Of a DNA stretch of 64,000 nt, positions 27,193 to 35,713 are shown piece by piece (the stretch's first letter is position 1; every line of letters starts with the position of its first letter). Source of the stretch: an uncultured Collinsella sp. GTDB taxonomy: Bacteria > Actinomycetota > Coriobacteriia > Coriobacteriales > Coriobacteriaceae. A program made the translations under genes and the position numbers. The stretch is taken from contig UQWS01000004.1 in assembly GCA_900544875.1 (NCBI GenBank), positions 1 through 64,000 on the forward strand, given 5' to 3'. The notes beneath the pieces were generated by a model, which saw nothing but the letters and a program-made list of their open reading frames with translations, did not search any database and had not been told where the DNA came from.

Positions 27193-27424
27193 CTCCACTC
27201 ACCATATATTGCAAAACACCCCCAAGCATATGTTCGAAAACACAATATGTTGTGTTTTCAGCAAAGGCGTGATGCCACCTGTAGAACCACACCCGCGAAC
27301 CTCAACCTTCAAGTTGACCTTGAGGCGATTTTTACGTCCCTTTACATGCCGTTCACATCGCCCCCAAACTCCCCCACCCAAGGCACGTGCGGCCCACCAC
27401 CGCGACGCCAAGTGGCGAAAAATG
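27193..27424. other. region between the mraZ operator and the xerD terminator
   Basis: No gene seen. It contains a perfect inverted repeat GAAAACACAA-TATG-TTGTGTTTTC (27236-27259) and the motif TCAACCTTCAAGTTGA within CCTCAA...TTGAGG (27300-27324). Both look like regulator sites for the dcw promoter region, but no binding protein can be named. Confidence 0.4.
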
Positions 27425-27488
27425 GGACGGGCCCCAGATTGCCCATGCGCGCGCAAAAGCACGCCGCGGCAATCTGGAGCCCGTCCCC
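27425..27488 (-). terminator. xerD terminator with long arms
   Basis: Arms of about 20 bases (27425-27445 and 27469-27488, GGGACGGGC..CCAGATTGCC with one G-U pair) enclose a GC-rich loop. On the minus strand the hairpin is followed by ATTTTTC, downstream of xerD. Confidence 0.75.
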
Positions 27489-27520
27489 AAATACCTATAA
27501 ATATGCAGGTCAGCGATGTG

Positions 27521-28462
27521 TTAACGATGTGCCAGCGGGTGCGCCGCCAAATAGACCTCGGTCAGTTGCGTACGATCGACATGCGTGTAGACCTGCGTGG
27601 TCGATATATCGGCATGTCCCAAGATCTCCTGTAGCACACGGAGGTCTGCGCCGCCCGCAAGCATATGGGTGGCAAAGGAGTGACGCAGCGTATGGGGATG
27701 GAGCCCCACCAGTCCCACCTGGCGCCCGTAGCGCTCACAGATGGCATGGATGCCCTGGCGCGACAGACGGCGGCCGTTCTTATTTAAAAAGACCGCCGAG
27801 GTCTCGGTTCCGCGGGCATGGGCCGCCAAGCGAGAACGCCCCTCAGTTACATAGAGCGTCAGAGCTCGCGCCGCGCTTCCCACCAGCGGTGACAGGCGTT
27901 CCTTTGAGCCCTTACCGCGAACGAGCACAAAGCCATCGTCGATATGGATATCGCCCACATCGAGCCCCACCAACTCGCTCACACGTAAACCGCATCCGTA
28001 GAGCACTTCCAAGATGGCATGGTCGCGCAAGCCCATCTCGCCCTCGGGGAAGTCTTGATCGAGCAGCGCCGAGACATCCTCCACCGATAGATACTCCGGC
28101 AAACGCTCAGCCTTTATAGGCAGGCGCAACGCCGCCGTTGGATTTTGGGCCACAGCCCCATCGCGCACCAAAAAGGCATGCAGGCCCTTCACGGCCGCAA
28201 GCGCACGCTCCACCGAGGCATCGGAATAGCCCCCATCGCGACGGTCGGCAACAAAGCCCTCCACGACCTGACGGGTCACCTCTTCAAAAGACACAATACC
28301 CGCCCGCTCCAGATAGGCGCAGTACGTCGTCAGGTCACGACGATAGGCCGCAATCGTGTTGCGCGCCAAACCCCGCTCGACCGCGAGGTAATCGAGATAC
28401 TCCCCCGCCGCCACGGCGAGCGACGAGGGAGTAGCTTCGGTATGTTCCTTATTCGCCGGCAC
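27521..28462 (-). CDS. xerD: tyrosine recombinase XerD
   Basis: Site-specific recombinase for chromosome dimer resolution, 313 aa. The N-terminal SAM-like DNA-binding domain (YLDYLAVERGLARNTIAAYRR) is followed by the catalytic domain with Arg in YGCGLRVSEL, Lys in VRGKGSKERL, His-x-x-Arg in HTLRHSFATHM, His in EILGHADISTT and the Tyr nucleophile in TQVYTHVD. The start is the GTG at 28462, two bases after the pyrG stop; an upstream reading inside pyrG would be spurious. No phage or integron genes are near, so a housekeeping role is favoured. Confidence 0.93.
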   Translation of the reverse strand: MPANKEHTEATPSSLAVAAGEYLDYLAVERGLARNTIAAYRRDLTTYCAYLERAGIVSFEEVTRQVVEGFVADRRDGGYSDASVERALAAVKGLHAFLVRDGAVAQNPTAALRLPIKAERLPEYLSVEDVSALLDQDFPEGEMGLRDHAILEVLYGCGLRVSELVGLDVGDIHIDDGFVLVRGKGSKERLSPLVGSAARALTLYVTEGRSRLAAHARGTETSAVFLNKNGRRLSRQGIHAICERYGRQVGLVGLHPHTLRHSFATHMLAGGADLRVLQEILGHADISTTQVYTHVDRTQLTEVYLAAHPLAHR

Positions 28463-28464
28463 CC

Positions 28465-30126
28465 TTAGTCCGTAGCAAGGTTCATGGGCGTCACCTGCAG
28501 ACGGTCGACACCCTCGTGCTGGCCGATCGAAGCGCGCACGAACTCGCGGAACAGCGGCTGCGGGTTGGTCGGGCGGCTCTTGAACTCGGGGTGAGCCTGG
28601 GTTGCCACATACCACGGATGCACGTCGCGCGGCAGCTCGACCATCTCGACCAGGCGCTCGTCGGGCGACAGACCCGAGATAACCAAACCGGCGTCCTCGA
28701 GCTGGTCACGGAAGGCGTTGTTGAACTCAAAGCGGTGACGGTGACGCTCGTAGACGAGCTCCTCGCCATATGCCTCGCGAGCAAGGGTATCGGCGGCGAG
28801 CTTGCACGGATAGGCGCCCAGGCGCATGGTGCCGCCCTTCTCGGTCACGTCCTCCTGCGAGCTCATCAGATCGATGACGCTAAACGGGCCGTCCGGATCG
28901 AACTCGGAGGAGCTGGCGCCGGCAAGGCCGACGACGTTGCGGGCGAACTCGCACACGGCCACCTGCATACCCAGGCAAATGCCCAGATACGGAATCTTGT
29001 GCTCACGGGCAAACTCGGCCGCGAGGATCTTGCCCTCCAGGGCGCGCTTGCCAAAGCCGCCGGGGACCAGGATGCCCGAGGCGTCGCCCAAAACCTCAGA
29101 GACATTCTGCTCGTCGAGGCTCTCGCCGTCGACCAGCTGGACGTCCACATGGCGATCGTAGAAGACGCCCGCATGGTGCAGGGCCTCGATAACCGACAGG
29201 TACGCATCGGGCAGCTGCGTGTACTTACCCACGACGGCGATCTTCACCTTGTCGGCGTGATGATTGGCGTGATTCTGTTTGCGCAGGAACTCGTTCCACT
29301 CGCTCATGTCGCGCTCACGCGGATCCAGACCCAGGCGTTCGCAAATGCGCAGGTCAAAGTCCTGCTCGGCAAGCAGCTGCGGAACATCGTAAATGCTCGC
29401 GCAGTCCTCGTTGGTAAAGACGCAATCGGTGTCGACGTCGCAGAAGCTTGCGATCTTTCCGCGGATAGCGTCATCGATATGGTGGTCGGAGCGCAGCACG
29501 ATGATATCGGGCTGGATGCCAAAGCTGCGGAGCTCCTTGACGGAATGCTGCGTGGGCTTGGTCTTGACCTCGTGGGCGGCGGCGATATAGGGAACGAGCG
29601 ACACGTGGATGTAGCAGACGTTCTCGGGGCCGGCCTCCTTGCGGTACTGGCGGATGGCCTCGACAAACGGCTGCGACTCGATGTCGCCGATCGTGCCGCC
29701 CAGCTCGGTGATGACTACATCGGAGCCGGTCTGCTCCTCGATGCGGCGGAACTTGTCCTTAATGGCATTGGTGACGTGAGGAATCACCTGCACGGTACCG
29801 CCCAAAAAGTCGCCGCGACGCTCGCGGGCGATCAAGCTCTTATAGATGGCGCCGGTCGTAAAGTTGGAATCGCGGGTCAGGTTCTCATCAATAAAGCGCT
29901 CGTAATGACCCAGGTCCAGGTCGGACTCGTAACCATCCTCGGTAACGAAGACCTCACCATGCTGGAAGGGGCTCATGGTACCGGGGTCGACGTTCAGATA
30001 CGGATCGGCCTTCTGCATCGTTACTTTGTAGCCACGCGACTTGAGCAGACGGCCCAGCGAGGCCGCGGTGATACCCTTGCCCAAGGACGAAACCACGCCA
30101 CCGGTTACGAACACATGCTTGGTCAT
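28465..30126 (-). CDS. pyrG: CTP synthase PyrG
   Basis: Makes CTP from UTP, ATP and glutamine, 553 aa. The synthetase domain starts MTKHVFVTGGVVSSLGKGIT and holds KADPYLNVDPGTMSPFQHGEV. The glutamine amidotransferase domain has the oxyanion loop LVPGGFGKRALEGK, the nucleophile in YLGICLGMQ and the C-terminal HPEFKSRP. Directly upstream of xerD and translationally close to it. Confidence 0.98.
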   Translation of the reverse strand: MTKHVFVTGGVVSSLGKGITAASLGRLLKSRGYKVTMQKADPYLNVDPGTMSPFQHGEVFVTEDGYESDLDLGHYERFIDENLTRDSNFTTGAIYKSLIARERRGDFLGGTVQVIPHVTNAIKDKFRRIEEQTGSDVVITELGGTIGDIESQPFVEAIRQYRKEAGPENVCYIHVSLVPYIAAAHEVKTKPTQHSVKELRSFGIQPDIIVLRSDHHIDDAIRGKIASFCDVDTDCVFTNEDCASIYDVPQLLAEQDFDLRICERLGLDPRERDMSEWNEFLRKQNHANHHADKVKIAVVGKYTQLPDAYLSVIEALHHAGVFYDRHVDVQLVDGESLDEQNVSEVLGDASGILVPGGFGKRALEGKILAAEFAREHKIPYLGICLGMQVAVCEFARNVVGLAGASSSEFDPDGPFSVIDLMSSQEDVTEKGGTMRLGAYPCKLAADTLAREAYGEELVYERHRHRFEFNNAFRDQLEDAGLVISGLSPDERLVEMVELPRDVHPWYVATQAHPEFKSRPTNPQPLFREFVRASIGQHEGVDRLQVTPMNLATD

Positions 30127-30253
30127 ATTGAGTTACCTGCGCTTCCCGTAGAAGTTGTTTATCCACATCTTACGGGTCTTCATTGTAATACTCGCGCCGC
30201 GGACCGTTCGTAATTTTTCTCGCGTGCGATTGCATTTCTCAATCTTGAAACAA

Positions 30254-30283
30254 AACGCCGCCCGGTTTCCCAGGCGGCGTCGC
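30254..30283 (-). terminator. terminator of the winged-helix gene
   Basis: Minus-strand stem ACGCCGCC / GGCGGCGT followed by TTTGTTT, between the 30305 gene and pyrG. Confidence 0.8.
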
Positions 30284-30304
30284 TGTGGCAAGGGTTACAT
30301 GCTG

Positions 30305-30643
30305 CTATCGATCAGCAACCTCGTCCTCAAGCATTTCTTGAACGAGCATGCCGATACGGACGCCCTCAAGATACCACTCGCCACGTTCGGTGAGGCAAAT
30401 GCCATTTGCAAGCTGACCGCCGTCGTCGCTATAACGCGAGACGACATCAATCATGCCTTCGGAATCCAAGCGATCGATTGCGGCGCGGGCACGATACGGC
30501 GAAACCCCCACGCGCTCGGCAAGCGTTTTGCGCGAGAAACCATACGGCCCGCCATTGTCTTCGGTTTGCTGGTCGATCTCCATCAACACCAGCACCTCGA
30601 CACGCTTCATATCGTTGACACTCGCACGACCCTTGCCCGCCAT
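30305..30643 (-). CDS. winged-helix DNA-binding protein
   Basis: A 112-residue protein I cannot place in a named family. VEVLVLMEIDQQ, FSRKTLAERVGVSPYRARAAIDRLDSEGMIDVVSRY is a clear winged-helix turn, with Thr/Leu and Arg residues at the recognition helix. The start at 30643 follows GAGGAGG. A MarR- or PadR-like regulator is plausible, but effector-binding residues are not obvious. Own terminator downstream and a 250-base upstream gap, so it is a single-gene unit. Confidence 0.7.
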   Translation of the reverse strand: MAGKGRASVNDMKRVEVLVLMEIDQQTEDNGGPYGFSRKTLAERVGVSPYRARAAIDRLDSEGMIDVVSRYSDDGGQLANGICLTERGEWYLEGVRIGMLVQEMLEDEVADR

Positions 30644-30837
30644 AGCAGCCTCCTCAAACCGAGCACGAGCATCTAACGCGCCGTGCGCGACCGACACACC
30701 TCACGATGGCAGGTAATATCCATCATGCGGCATCCCGCTAAGGATGAAACAGTTACGGTTATTGTATACCGCTCAAATTGTTTCTAGGCAGGTAAACAGC
30801 TATTTTTCGCCGAAATAGGCGCTTTATTGATCAAAAA

Positions 30838-30866
30838 GCCGTACCGGGCGCTAACCCGATACGGCC
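30838..30866 (-). terminator. DUF1846 gene terminator
   Basis: Minus-strand stem GCCGTATCGGG / CCCGGTACGGC (one mismatch pair) followed by TTTTTGAT, just after the DUF1846 gene. Confidence 0.85.
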
Positions 30867-30899
30867 AAAATGCAATGCAATTACCGCGGTGCTTCAAAC

Positions 30900-32381
30900 T
30901 TAGCGATGGAAGAAACCGCGGCGCTCAAACTTGGGCTCGCAGCACACGTTGATACCCAGTTTGCGCAGTACCGTCTCGTCCGTCGGCGAGATGATCACGC
31001 TAAAGAAGGCATCGCAACCGCGCAGCTGCTCCAGGCCCGAAAGGACGCGAGCGGCCGTCTCACTCGTGGCCGAGGTGATCGACAGCGCCATAAGCGTCTC
31101 GTCGGTGTGGAGGCGCGGGTTTTTGCTTCCCAGGAAATGCGTCTTGAGCTTGCTGATGGGCTCGATCGCCTCATCGCTAATGACCTCGAGCTCAAGGTCG
31201 ACGCCCGAGACATGCTTGAGGGCGTTCATAATGAGCGAACTTGCGGCGCCCAGGCGCGTGGAGGTCTTACCGGTCACCACGGAGCCATCGGGCATGACCA
31301 TGGCACCCACGGGACCACCCGTCAGCTGCTCCCTGGTGAGGGCCGCCGAGCGCGCCGGTGAGTAGTTCTTATCGATGCCGGCTTTCTTCATAATAATCTT
31401 GAGACGGTCGACTTGCTCATCGCCCACGCCGGTACGGCGCACATTTTCGACCGCGGTAAAGTAGCGGCGGACGATCTCCATCTTGGAAGCGTCGCGGCAG
31501 GCATCGTCATCGGTGATGGCAAAGCCGACCATATTGACGCCCATGTCCGTAGGGCTCTGGTAGGGGCTCTTGCCCAGGATCTTTTCCATCAGGGCACGGA
31601 CTACCGGGAAGGCCTCGACGTCGCGGTTGTAGTTGACCGTGGTCTTGTTGTAGGCCTCAAGGTGGAACGAATCGATGATATTGGCGTCGTCGAGGTCAGC
31701 CGTGGCGGCCTCGTAGGCAATATTGACCGGATGCGTCAGAGGAAGATTCCAGACCGGGAAGGTCTCGAACTTGGCATAGCCGGCGGCGGTACCGTGCTTA
31801 TGCTCGTGATACAGCTGCGAGAGACAAGTGGCGAGCTTGCCCGAGCCGGGGCCGGGTGCCGTCACGACAACGAGCGGACGCGTGGTCTCGACAAACTCGT
31901 TCTTGCCGTAGCCATCGTCGGACACGATCAGATCGACATCGTGCGGATACCCCTCGATGGGATAGTGCAGCTTGGCGGGAATACCGAGCGCGTTCAGGCG
32001 GTTGCGGAACACATCGGCAGCAGGCTGGCCGGCATACTGGGTGATGACCACAGCCGCGACGGCAAAGCCGTTGCCGCGGAACAGGTCAACCAGGCGCAGC
32101 ACATCCTCGTCATAGGTAATACCGAGGTCACCACGAGCCTTGTTTTTCTCGATGTGGTTCGCGTTGATCGCGATGATAACCTCGACATCGTCGGCGATGC
32201 TCTTGAGCATGCGGAACTTGCTGTCCGGTTCAAAACCCGGCAGCACGCGGCTCGCATGATAGTCATCGAACAGCTTACCGCCAAACTCCAAATAGAGCTT
32301 GCCGCCAAACTGCGAGATGCGCTCCTTAATGTGAGCAGCCTGCAGCTCGATATACTTCGCGTTGTCGAAACCCTGGCGCAT
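30900..32381 (-). CDS. DUF1846 (UPF0371) protein
   Basis: Full-length member of the DUF1846 family (PF08903), 493 aa. Family marks are RQGFDNAKYIELQAAHIKER near the N-terminus, GGKLYLEFGGKLFDDYHASRVLPGF, and VVVTAPGPGSGKLATCLSQLYHE, a P-loop-like segment. Structures of relatives show an NTP-binding fold, but the reaction is unknown. The start at 32381 follows GGGAGCCATAT; an ATG eight codons further upstream lacks a site. A single-gene unit with its own terminator. Confidence 0.92.
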   Translation of the reverse strand: MRQGFDNAKYIELQAAHIKERISQFGGKLYLEFGGKLFDDYHASRVLPGFEPDSKFRMLKSIADDVEVIIAINANHIEKNKARGDLGITYDEDVLRLVDLFRGNGFAVAAVVITQYAGQPAADVFRNRLNALGIPAKLHYPIEGYPHDVDLIVSDDGYGKNEFVETTRPLVVVTAPGPGSGKLATCLSQLYHEHKHGTAAGYAKFETFPVWNLPLTHPVNIAYEAATADLDDANIIDSFHLEAYNKTTVNYNRDVEAFPVVRALMEKILGKSPYQSPTDMGVNMVGFAITDDDACRDASKMEIVRRYFTAVENVRRTGVGDEQVDRLKIIMKKAGIDKNYSPARSAALTREQLTGGPVGAMVMPDGSVVTGKTSTRLGAASSLIMNALKHVSGVDLELEVISDEAIEPISKLKTHFLGSKNPRLHTDETLMALSITSATSETAARVLSGLEQLRGCDAFFSVIISPTDETVLRKLGINVCCEPKFERRGFFHR

Positions 32382-32488
32382 ATATGGCTCCCGTCCCGTT
32401 TCCATTTAATGTTCTAGGCGATTATAGCGGAGCCCGCCCTCCCCGATACCCAGACCATCAACTGGCACCAACCAAACACGCCATCGAT

Positions 32489-32557
32489 AAGTTGCGGTGA
32501 AATAGTTCCCGTTTAACCCCTCAAGACGGCCAAACAGGAACTATTCCACCGCAACTT
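32489..32557. repeat. long-arm inverted repeat
   Basis: Arms of 26 bases (32489-32514 and 32532-32557, AAGTTGCGGTG..ATAGTTCC) with two mismatches enclose a 17-base loop. Lies between the divergent or unrelated DUF1846 gene and the arc-operon end. Confidence 0.75.
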
Positions 32558-32705
32558 CCCCTTTTTGGTTCAAACAAACCTGGCCTTTGTATCAATAATG
32601 GAAACGTCGCAGGTTGAGCATAATCCAGCGAAAGCCCGCCAGAGTAGGCAAAGCGCCCTCTGCACCAACAATGGAAAGCGCCGCAGGCAGAGGACGGACA
32701 GCGAG

Positions 32706-32805
32706 CGCCGTCCAGAACGTACAAGTTGGCATGAAAAAGGCGAGGCATAGACCTTTTGGTCATGCCTTGCCTTTTGAATGACAAATTGTCGTTCTGGACG
32801 ACGCG
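32706..32805. repeat. 100-base imperfect hairpin
   Basis: About 48 bases on each side pair with few mismatches: GTCCAGAACG (32710-32719) with CGTTCTGGAC, and AAAAGGCGAGGCAT with ATGCCTTGCCTTTT. Could be a small RNA, a double terminator or a degenerate miniature transposable element. Confidence 0.6.
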
Positions 32806-32853
32806 TAGCGTCGACCGGTTCCGCGGTTTGGTAAAACCGCGGAACAAAAAGTC

Positions 32854-32884
32854 GCCCCCTCCCGCGCACGGAACGGAAGGGGGC
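32854..32884 (-). terminator. terminator of the arc operon
   Basis: Minus-strand stem GCCCCCT / AGGGGGC with a 17-base loop, followed by GACTTTTTG, downstream of the antiporter gene. Confidence 0.7.
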
Positions 32885-32986
32885 TAAAGGTAGGAGTCTA
32901 CCGGTGGGTTTACCCCACCGGACAGACGATGACCAGGTGATCCTCTACAGGATCGTCAAGGTTTCCGTGGGGTACCCATTGGGTAC

Positions 32987-34465
32987 TTAGAGCAGCACGC
33001 AGGCGACGGTCAGGATGACGGCGCAGACGACGGAGAGAGCGACGATGAGCTTAAGGGCAAACTTGAGCCAGGTCGTCCACTCGATCTTGGCCAGGGCGAG
33101 ACCGCCCATGATGGCGCCGGAGGTCGGGGTGAACAGGTTCACGACACCGATGGCGGCGGAGAAGATCATGACCATAACCTCAGGCGAGAAGCCGAGCTTA
33201 ACAGCCAGCGGTCCCATGATGGGCATGGAGACGGTGGCCATACCGGAGGTCGAGGGGATCAGGAAGGACAGGCCGAAGTAGACCAGGAAGCTCATGGGAG
33301 CGAAGATCACGCCGGACAGGCCAGCCAGGGCATTGGCGGCAGCGTCGAGGACGAAGACATCGAGGCCGGTGTTAGCCATGAGGACGGAGATACCACGGGC
33401 GAGGGCGATGACGAGAACAACGGACATCATGTCGGCAGCGCCGGTGATGAAGGTGTTAACGATCTGCTTCTCGGACAGGCCACCGATGATACCGATCAGG
33501 ACGGCCATGAGGAAGAACCAGGTGGAAGCCTCGTCGAAGTACCACTGGCCAATGGGCAGGCCGGTGATCAGGGCAGACCAGCCCTGGACGACGGCGTTAC
33601 CGTCGGCGTCGTAGACAGCGCCAGCGTCGAAGAAGTTGGCGACGCCCTCGTTGAGGTCGGCCAGCGGAATGAAGCCGACGATCATGACGACGAAGGTGAA
33701 GGCGAAGGCGATCAGAACACCCTTCTGACGACCGGTGAGCTTGACCTCCTTGTGGACCTCGGAAGCAGCCTTGCCGTGAGCCTCTTCGGCGTCCTTGAGC
33801 TCCTGCATCGACAGGATAGTGGAACCCTTGTCAGCCTTGACCTTCTTGGCATAGTTCATCACAAAGACGATGGACATAGCGGTAGTGACAATCCACAGGA
33901 CGGCACCGAGGCCGATGATGATGGACTGGTTGACCTCAATGCCAACGCCGGTCAGAGCGTCGACGGCAGCGCCGACGGCGAACGGGTTAACCGTGGAGCC
34001 CAGGCAGCCGCAGCCAGCGCCGAGCAGGACGGTAGCGGCGCCGACCATGGGGTCGAAGCCAGCAGCCATCATGGTAGCGGCGAGCAGGGCGTAGAAGGGA
34101 ACGGTCTCCTCGCACATACCATAGGTGGTACCACCGAGGGAGAAGATGAGCATAAGGACAGGAACGAGCATGATCTCGTTGCCCTTAAGCTTCTGCACCA
34201 GAACGGCGATGCCGTTGTCCAGAGCGCCAGTCTCGGTCATCATACCGAGGAAGCCGCCCAGGATCATAACGAAGAGGCAGACGGGCAGAGCGTCAGCGAA
34301 GCCCAGGATCGGGGCGGTGCAGAAATCGCTCAGGCGGGCTGCAGTAACCGCGCCGCCGGACGTGCCGGAGACGATAACGGTAATCACTGCAACAATTGCC
34401 AGCAGAGCTAGAAGAATGGTGAACGATGAAGGCATACCGCGCTTTTTCTTAGCGGTCTCAGTCAT
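32987..34465 (-). CDS. YfcC-family antiporter, probable arginine/ornithine exchanger
   Basis: Membrane protein of the YfcC/DcuC superfamily (PF03606), 492 aa, with about 12 hydrophobic segments. Family marks include GGFLGMMTETGALDNGI, SLGGTTYGMCEETVPFYAL, GCGCLGSTVNPFAVGAA and PSTSGMATVSMPIMGPL. Third gene after arcA and arcB on the same strand, 120 bases past arcB, so an exchange of external arginine for internal ornithine is the natural inference; other actinobacteria use unrelated APC-family ArcD. The ATG at 34465 is nine bases after GGGGGG; two ATGs further upstream are too close to or ahead of that site. A hairpin in the gap to arcB may lower its expression. Confidence 0.85.
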   Translation of the reverse strand: MTETAKKKRGMPSSFTILLALLAIVAVITVIVSGTSGGAVTAARLSDFCTAPILGFADALPVCLFVMILGGFLGMMTETGALDNGIAVLVQKLKGNEIMLVPVLMLIFSLGGTTYGMCEETVPFYALLAATMMAAGFDPMVGAATVLLGAGCGCLGSTVNPFAVGAAVDALTGVGIEVNQSIIIGLGAVLWIVTTAMSIVFVMNYAKKVKADKGSTILSMQELKDAEEAHGKAASEVHKEVKLTGRQKGVLIAFAFTFVVMIVGFIPLADLNEGVANFFDAGAVYDADGNAVVQGWSALITGLPIGQWYFDEASTWFFLMAVLIGIIGGLSEKQIVNTFITGAADMMSVVLVIALARGISVLMANTGLDVFVLDAAANALAGLSGVIFAPMSFLVYFGLSFLIPSTSGMATVSMPIMGPLAVKLGFSPEVMVMIFSAAIGVVNLFTPTSGAIMGGLALAKIEWTTWLKFALKLIVALSVVCAVILTVACVLL

Positions 34466-34565
34466 GGTTCTCATCCCCCCTTCATAAATCATTTAACTTT
34501 CTCGCGCGAAGCGGATCTTCCGTGCCGTGCCCACCGCCCGACGCGAGATATTTACCAGACAAAGC

Positions 34566-34598
34566 CGCTCGGGGTGTGCAGCAAGACACCCCGAGCGA
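34566..34598 (-). terminator. hairpin between arcB and the antiporter
   Basis: Minus-strand stem GCTCGGGGTGT / ACACCCCGAGC with loop CTTGCTGC, followed by GGCTTTG. Probably an attenuating terminator or an RNA-stability element within the arc unit. Confidence 0.65.
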
Positions 34599-34612
34599 GA
34601 TGCTAGATGCTC

Positions 34613-35608
34613 TTACTTGAGCGTGGCGTACATGACAGCCTTGATGGTGTGCATGCGGTTCTCGGCCTCGTCGAAGACCTTGGAAGCGGGGCTCTCGAAG
34701 ACCTCGTCGGTGACCTCCTGCTCGGTGATGCCGAACTGCTCGCACTTCTCGGCGCCAATCGTGGTGTTGGTGTCGTGGAAGCTGGGCAGGCAGTGCAGGA
34801 AGATGGCACCCGGGTTGGCCATAGCCATGACCTCGGAGGTAACGCGATACGGGGTGAGCTGAGCGATGCGCTCGGCCCAGACCTCGTCGGGCTCGCCCAT
34901 GGAGACCCACACGTCGGTGTAGATAACGTCGGCACCGGTGACGCCGTCCTTGACGTCGGTGGTCAGCTTGATGGTGCAGCCGTTGGCCTCGGCGATGGGC
35001 TTGCAGGCCTCGATGACGTCGTCAGCGGGCATGCACTCCTCGGGACCGCAGGCCACGAAATTCATGCCGAGCTTGGAGCAGACAACCATGAGGGAGCGAG
35101 CAACGTTATTCTTGCAGTCGCCCATGAAGACGAGGGTCTTGCCCTTGATGTCGTAGTTGAAGTTCTCCTGGACGGTCAGGATGTCGGCGAGCATCTGGGT
35201 GGGGTGCCACTCGGTGGTCAGGCCGTTCCAGACAGGCACGCCGGACTTAGCAGCGAGCTCCTCGACGTCGTCCTGGGCAAAGCCACGGAACTCGATGCCG
35301 TCATACATGCGGCCGAGAACGCGGGCGGTGTCCTCGATGGACTCCTTCTTGCCCATCTGCGACGAACCGGGATCGAGGTAGGTAACGCCCATGCCCAGGT
35401 CCATGCCGCCGACCTCGAAGGCGCAGCGGGTACGAGTGGAGGTCTTCTGGAAGAGCAGAACGATGTTCTTGCCCTCGAGATAGCGGTGCGGAACGCCAGC
35501 GCGCTTCATATCCTTGAAGTTCTTGGAGAGCTTGAGCAGGTACTCGATCTCCTCGGTGGTGAGGTCGAGAAGCTTGAGGAAGCTACGGCCGGAGAGGTTA
35601 ACACCCAT
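34613..35608 (-). CDS. arcB: catabolic ornithine carbamoyltransferase ArcB
   Basis: Converts citrulline and phosphate to ornithine and carbamoyl phosphate in arginine fermentation, 331 aa. Carbamoyl-phosphate site STRTRCAFEVGG (from QKTSTRTRC), ornithine-side loops EFRGFAQDDVEELA and WNGLTTEWHPTQMLAD, MGDCKNNVARSLMV and HCLPSFHDTNT. The start at 35608 follows CGAAAGGAATCAAACC. Second gene of the arc operon. The gene for carbamate kinase (arcC), needed to make ATP from the product, is not in the window. Confidence 0.96.
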   Translation of the reverse strand: MGVNLSGRSFLKLLDLTTEEIEYLLKLSKNFKDMKRAGVPHRYLEGKNIVLLFQKTSTRTRCAFEVGGMDLGMGVTYLDPGSSQMGKKESIEDTARVLGRMYDGIEFRGFAQDDVEELAAKSGVPVWNGLTTEWHPTQMLADILTVQENFNYDIKGKTLVFMGDCKNNVARSLMVVCSKLGMNFVACGPEECMPADDVIEACKPIAEANGCTIKLTTDVKDGVTGADVIYTDVWVSMGEPDEVWAERIAQLTPYRVTSEVMAMANPGAIFLHCLPSFHDTNTTIGAEKCEQFGITEQEVTDEVFESPASKVFDEAENRMHTIKAVMYATLK

Positions 35609-35669
35609 GGTTTGATTCCTTTCGAAGAAATGAATTACGTAAGTATTAGTGTTGCCCGTTTAACGGGCG

Positions 35670-35699
35670 AAGCCGGTGCGGTTGTAGGGGGACCGCACC
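35670..35699 (-). other. hairpin in the arcA-arcB gap
   Basis: CCGGTGCGGT / ACCGCACCGG with a loop of about 10 bases, followed by a second small stem GCCCGTT / AACGGGC (35656-35670). Likely an mRNA processing or stability element. No U-tract on the minus strand. Confidence 0.6.
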
Positions 35700-35713
35700 G
35701 GAAACGGAAAGAC

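Larger units (their letters stand above)
32382..32986. other. 605-base intergenic region packed with hairpins
   Basis: No convincing gene is seen. Besides the two repeats listed at 32489 and 32706, it contains a hairpin GTTCCGCGGTTT / AAAACCGCGGAAC (32818-32845), the terminator at 32854, and CCGGTGGG / CCCACCGG (32899-32919). Short similar segments AATGGAAACGTCGCAGG and AATGGAAAGCGCCGCAGG are also present. Confidence 0.6.

Noticed and set aside
27236..27259. LexA (SOS) box
   Set aside because: The repeat lacks the GAAC-N4-GTTC core used by Gram-positive LexA.
26995..28119. Plus-strand open frame of 374 codons across the mraZ promoter and xerD
   Set aside because: Pro/Arg-rich, crosses promoter elements and is antisense to a full tyrosine recombinase.
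32521..32847. Minus-strand 108-codon frame in the hairpin-rich gap
   Set aside because: Spans the 100-base hairpin, no ribosome site or recognisable domain.
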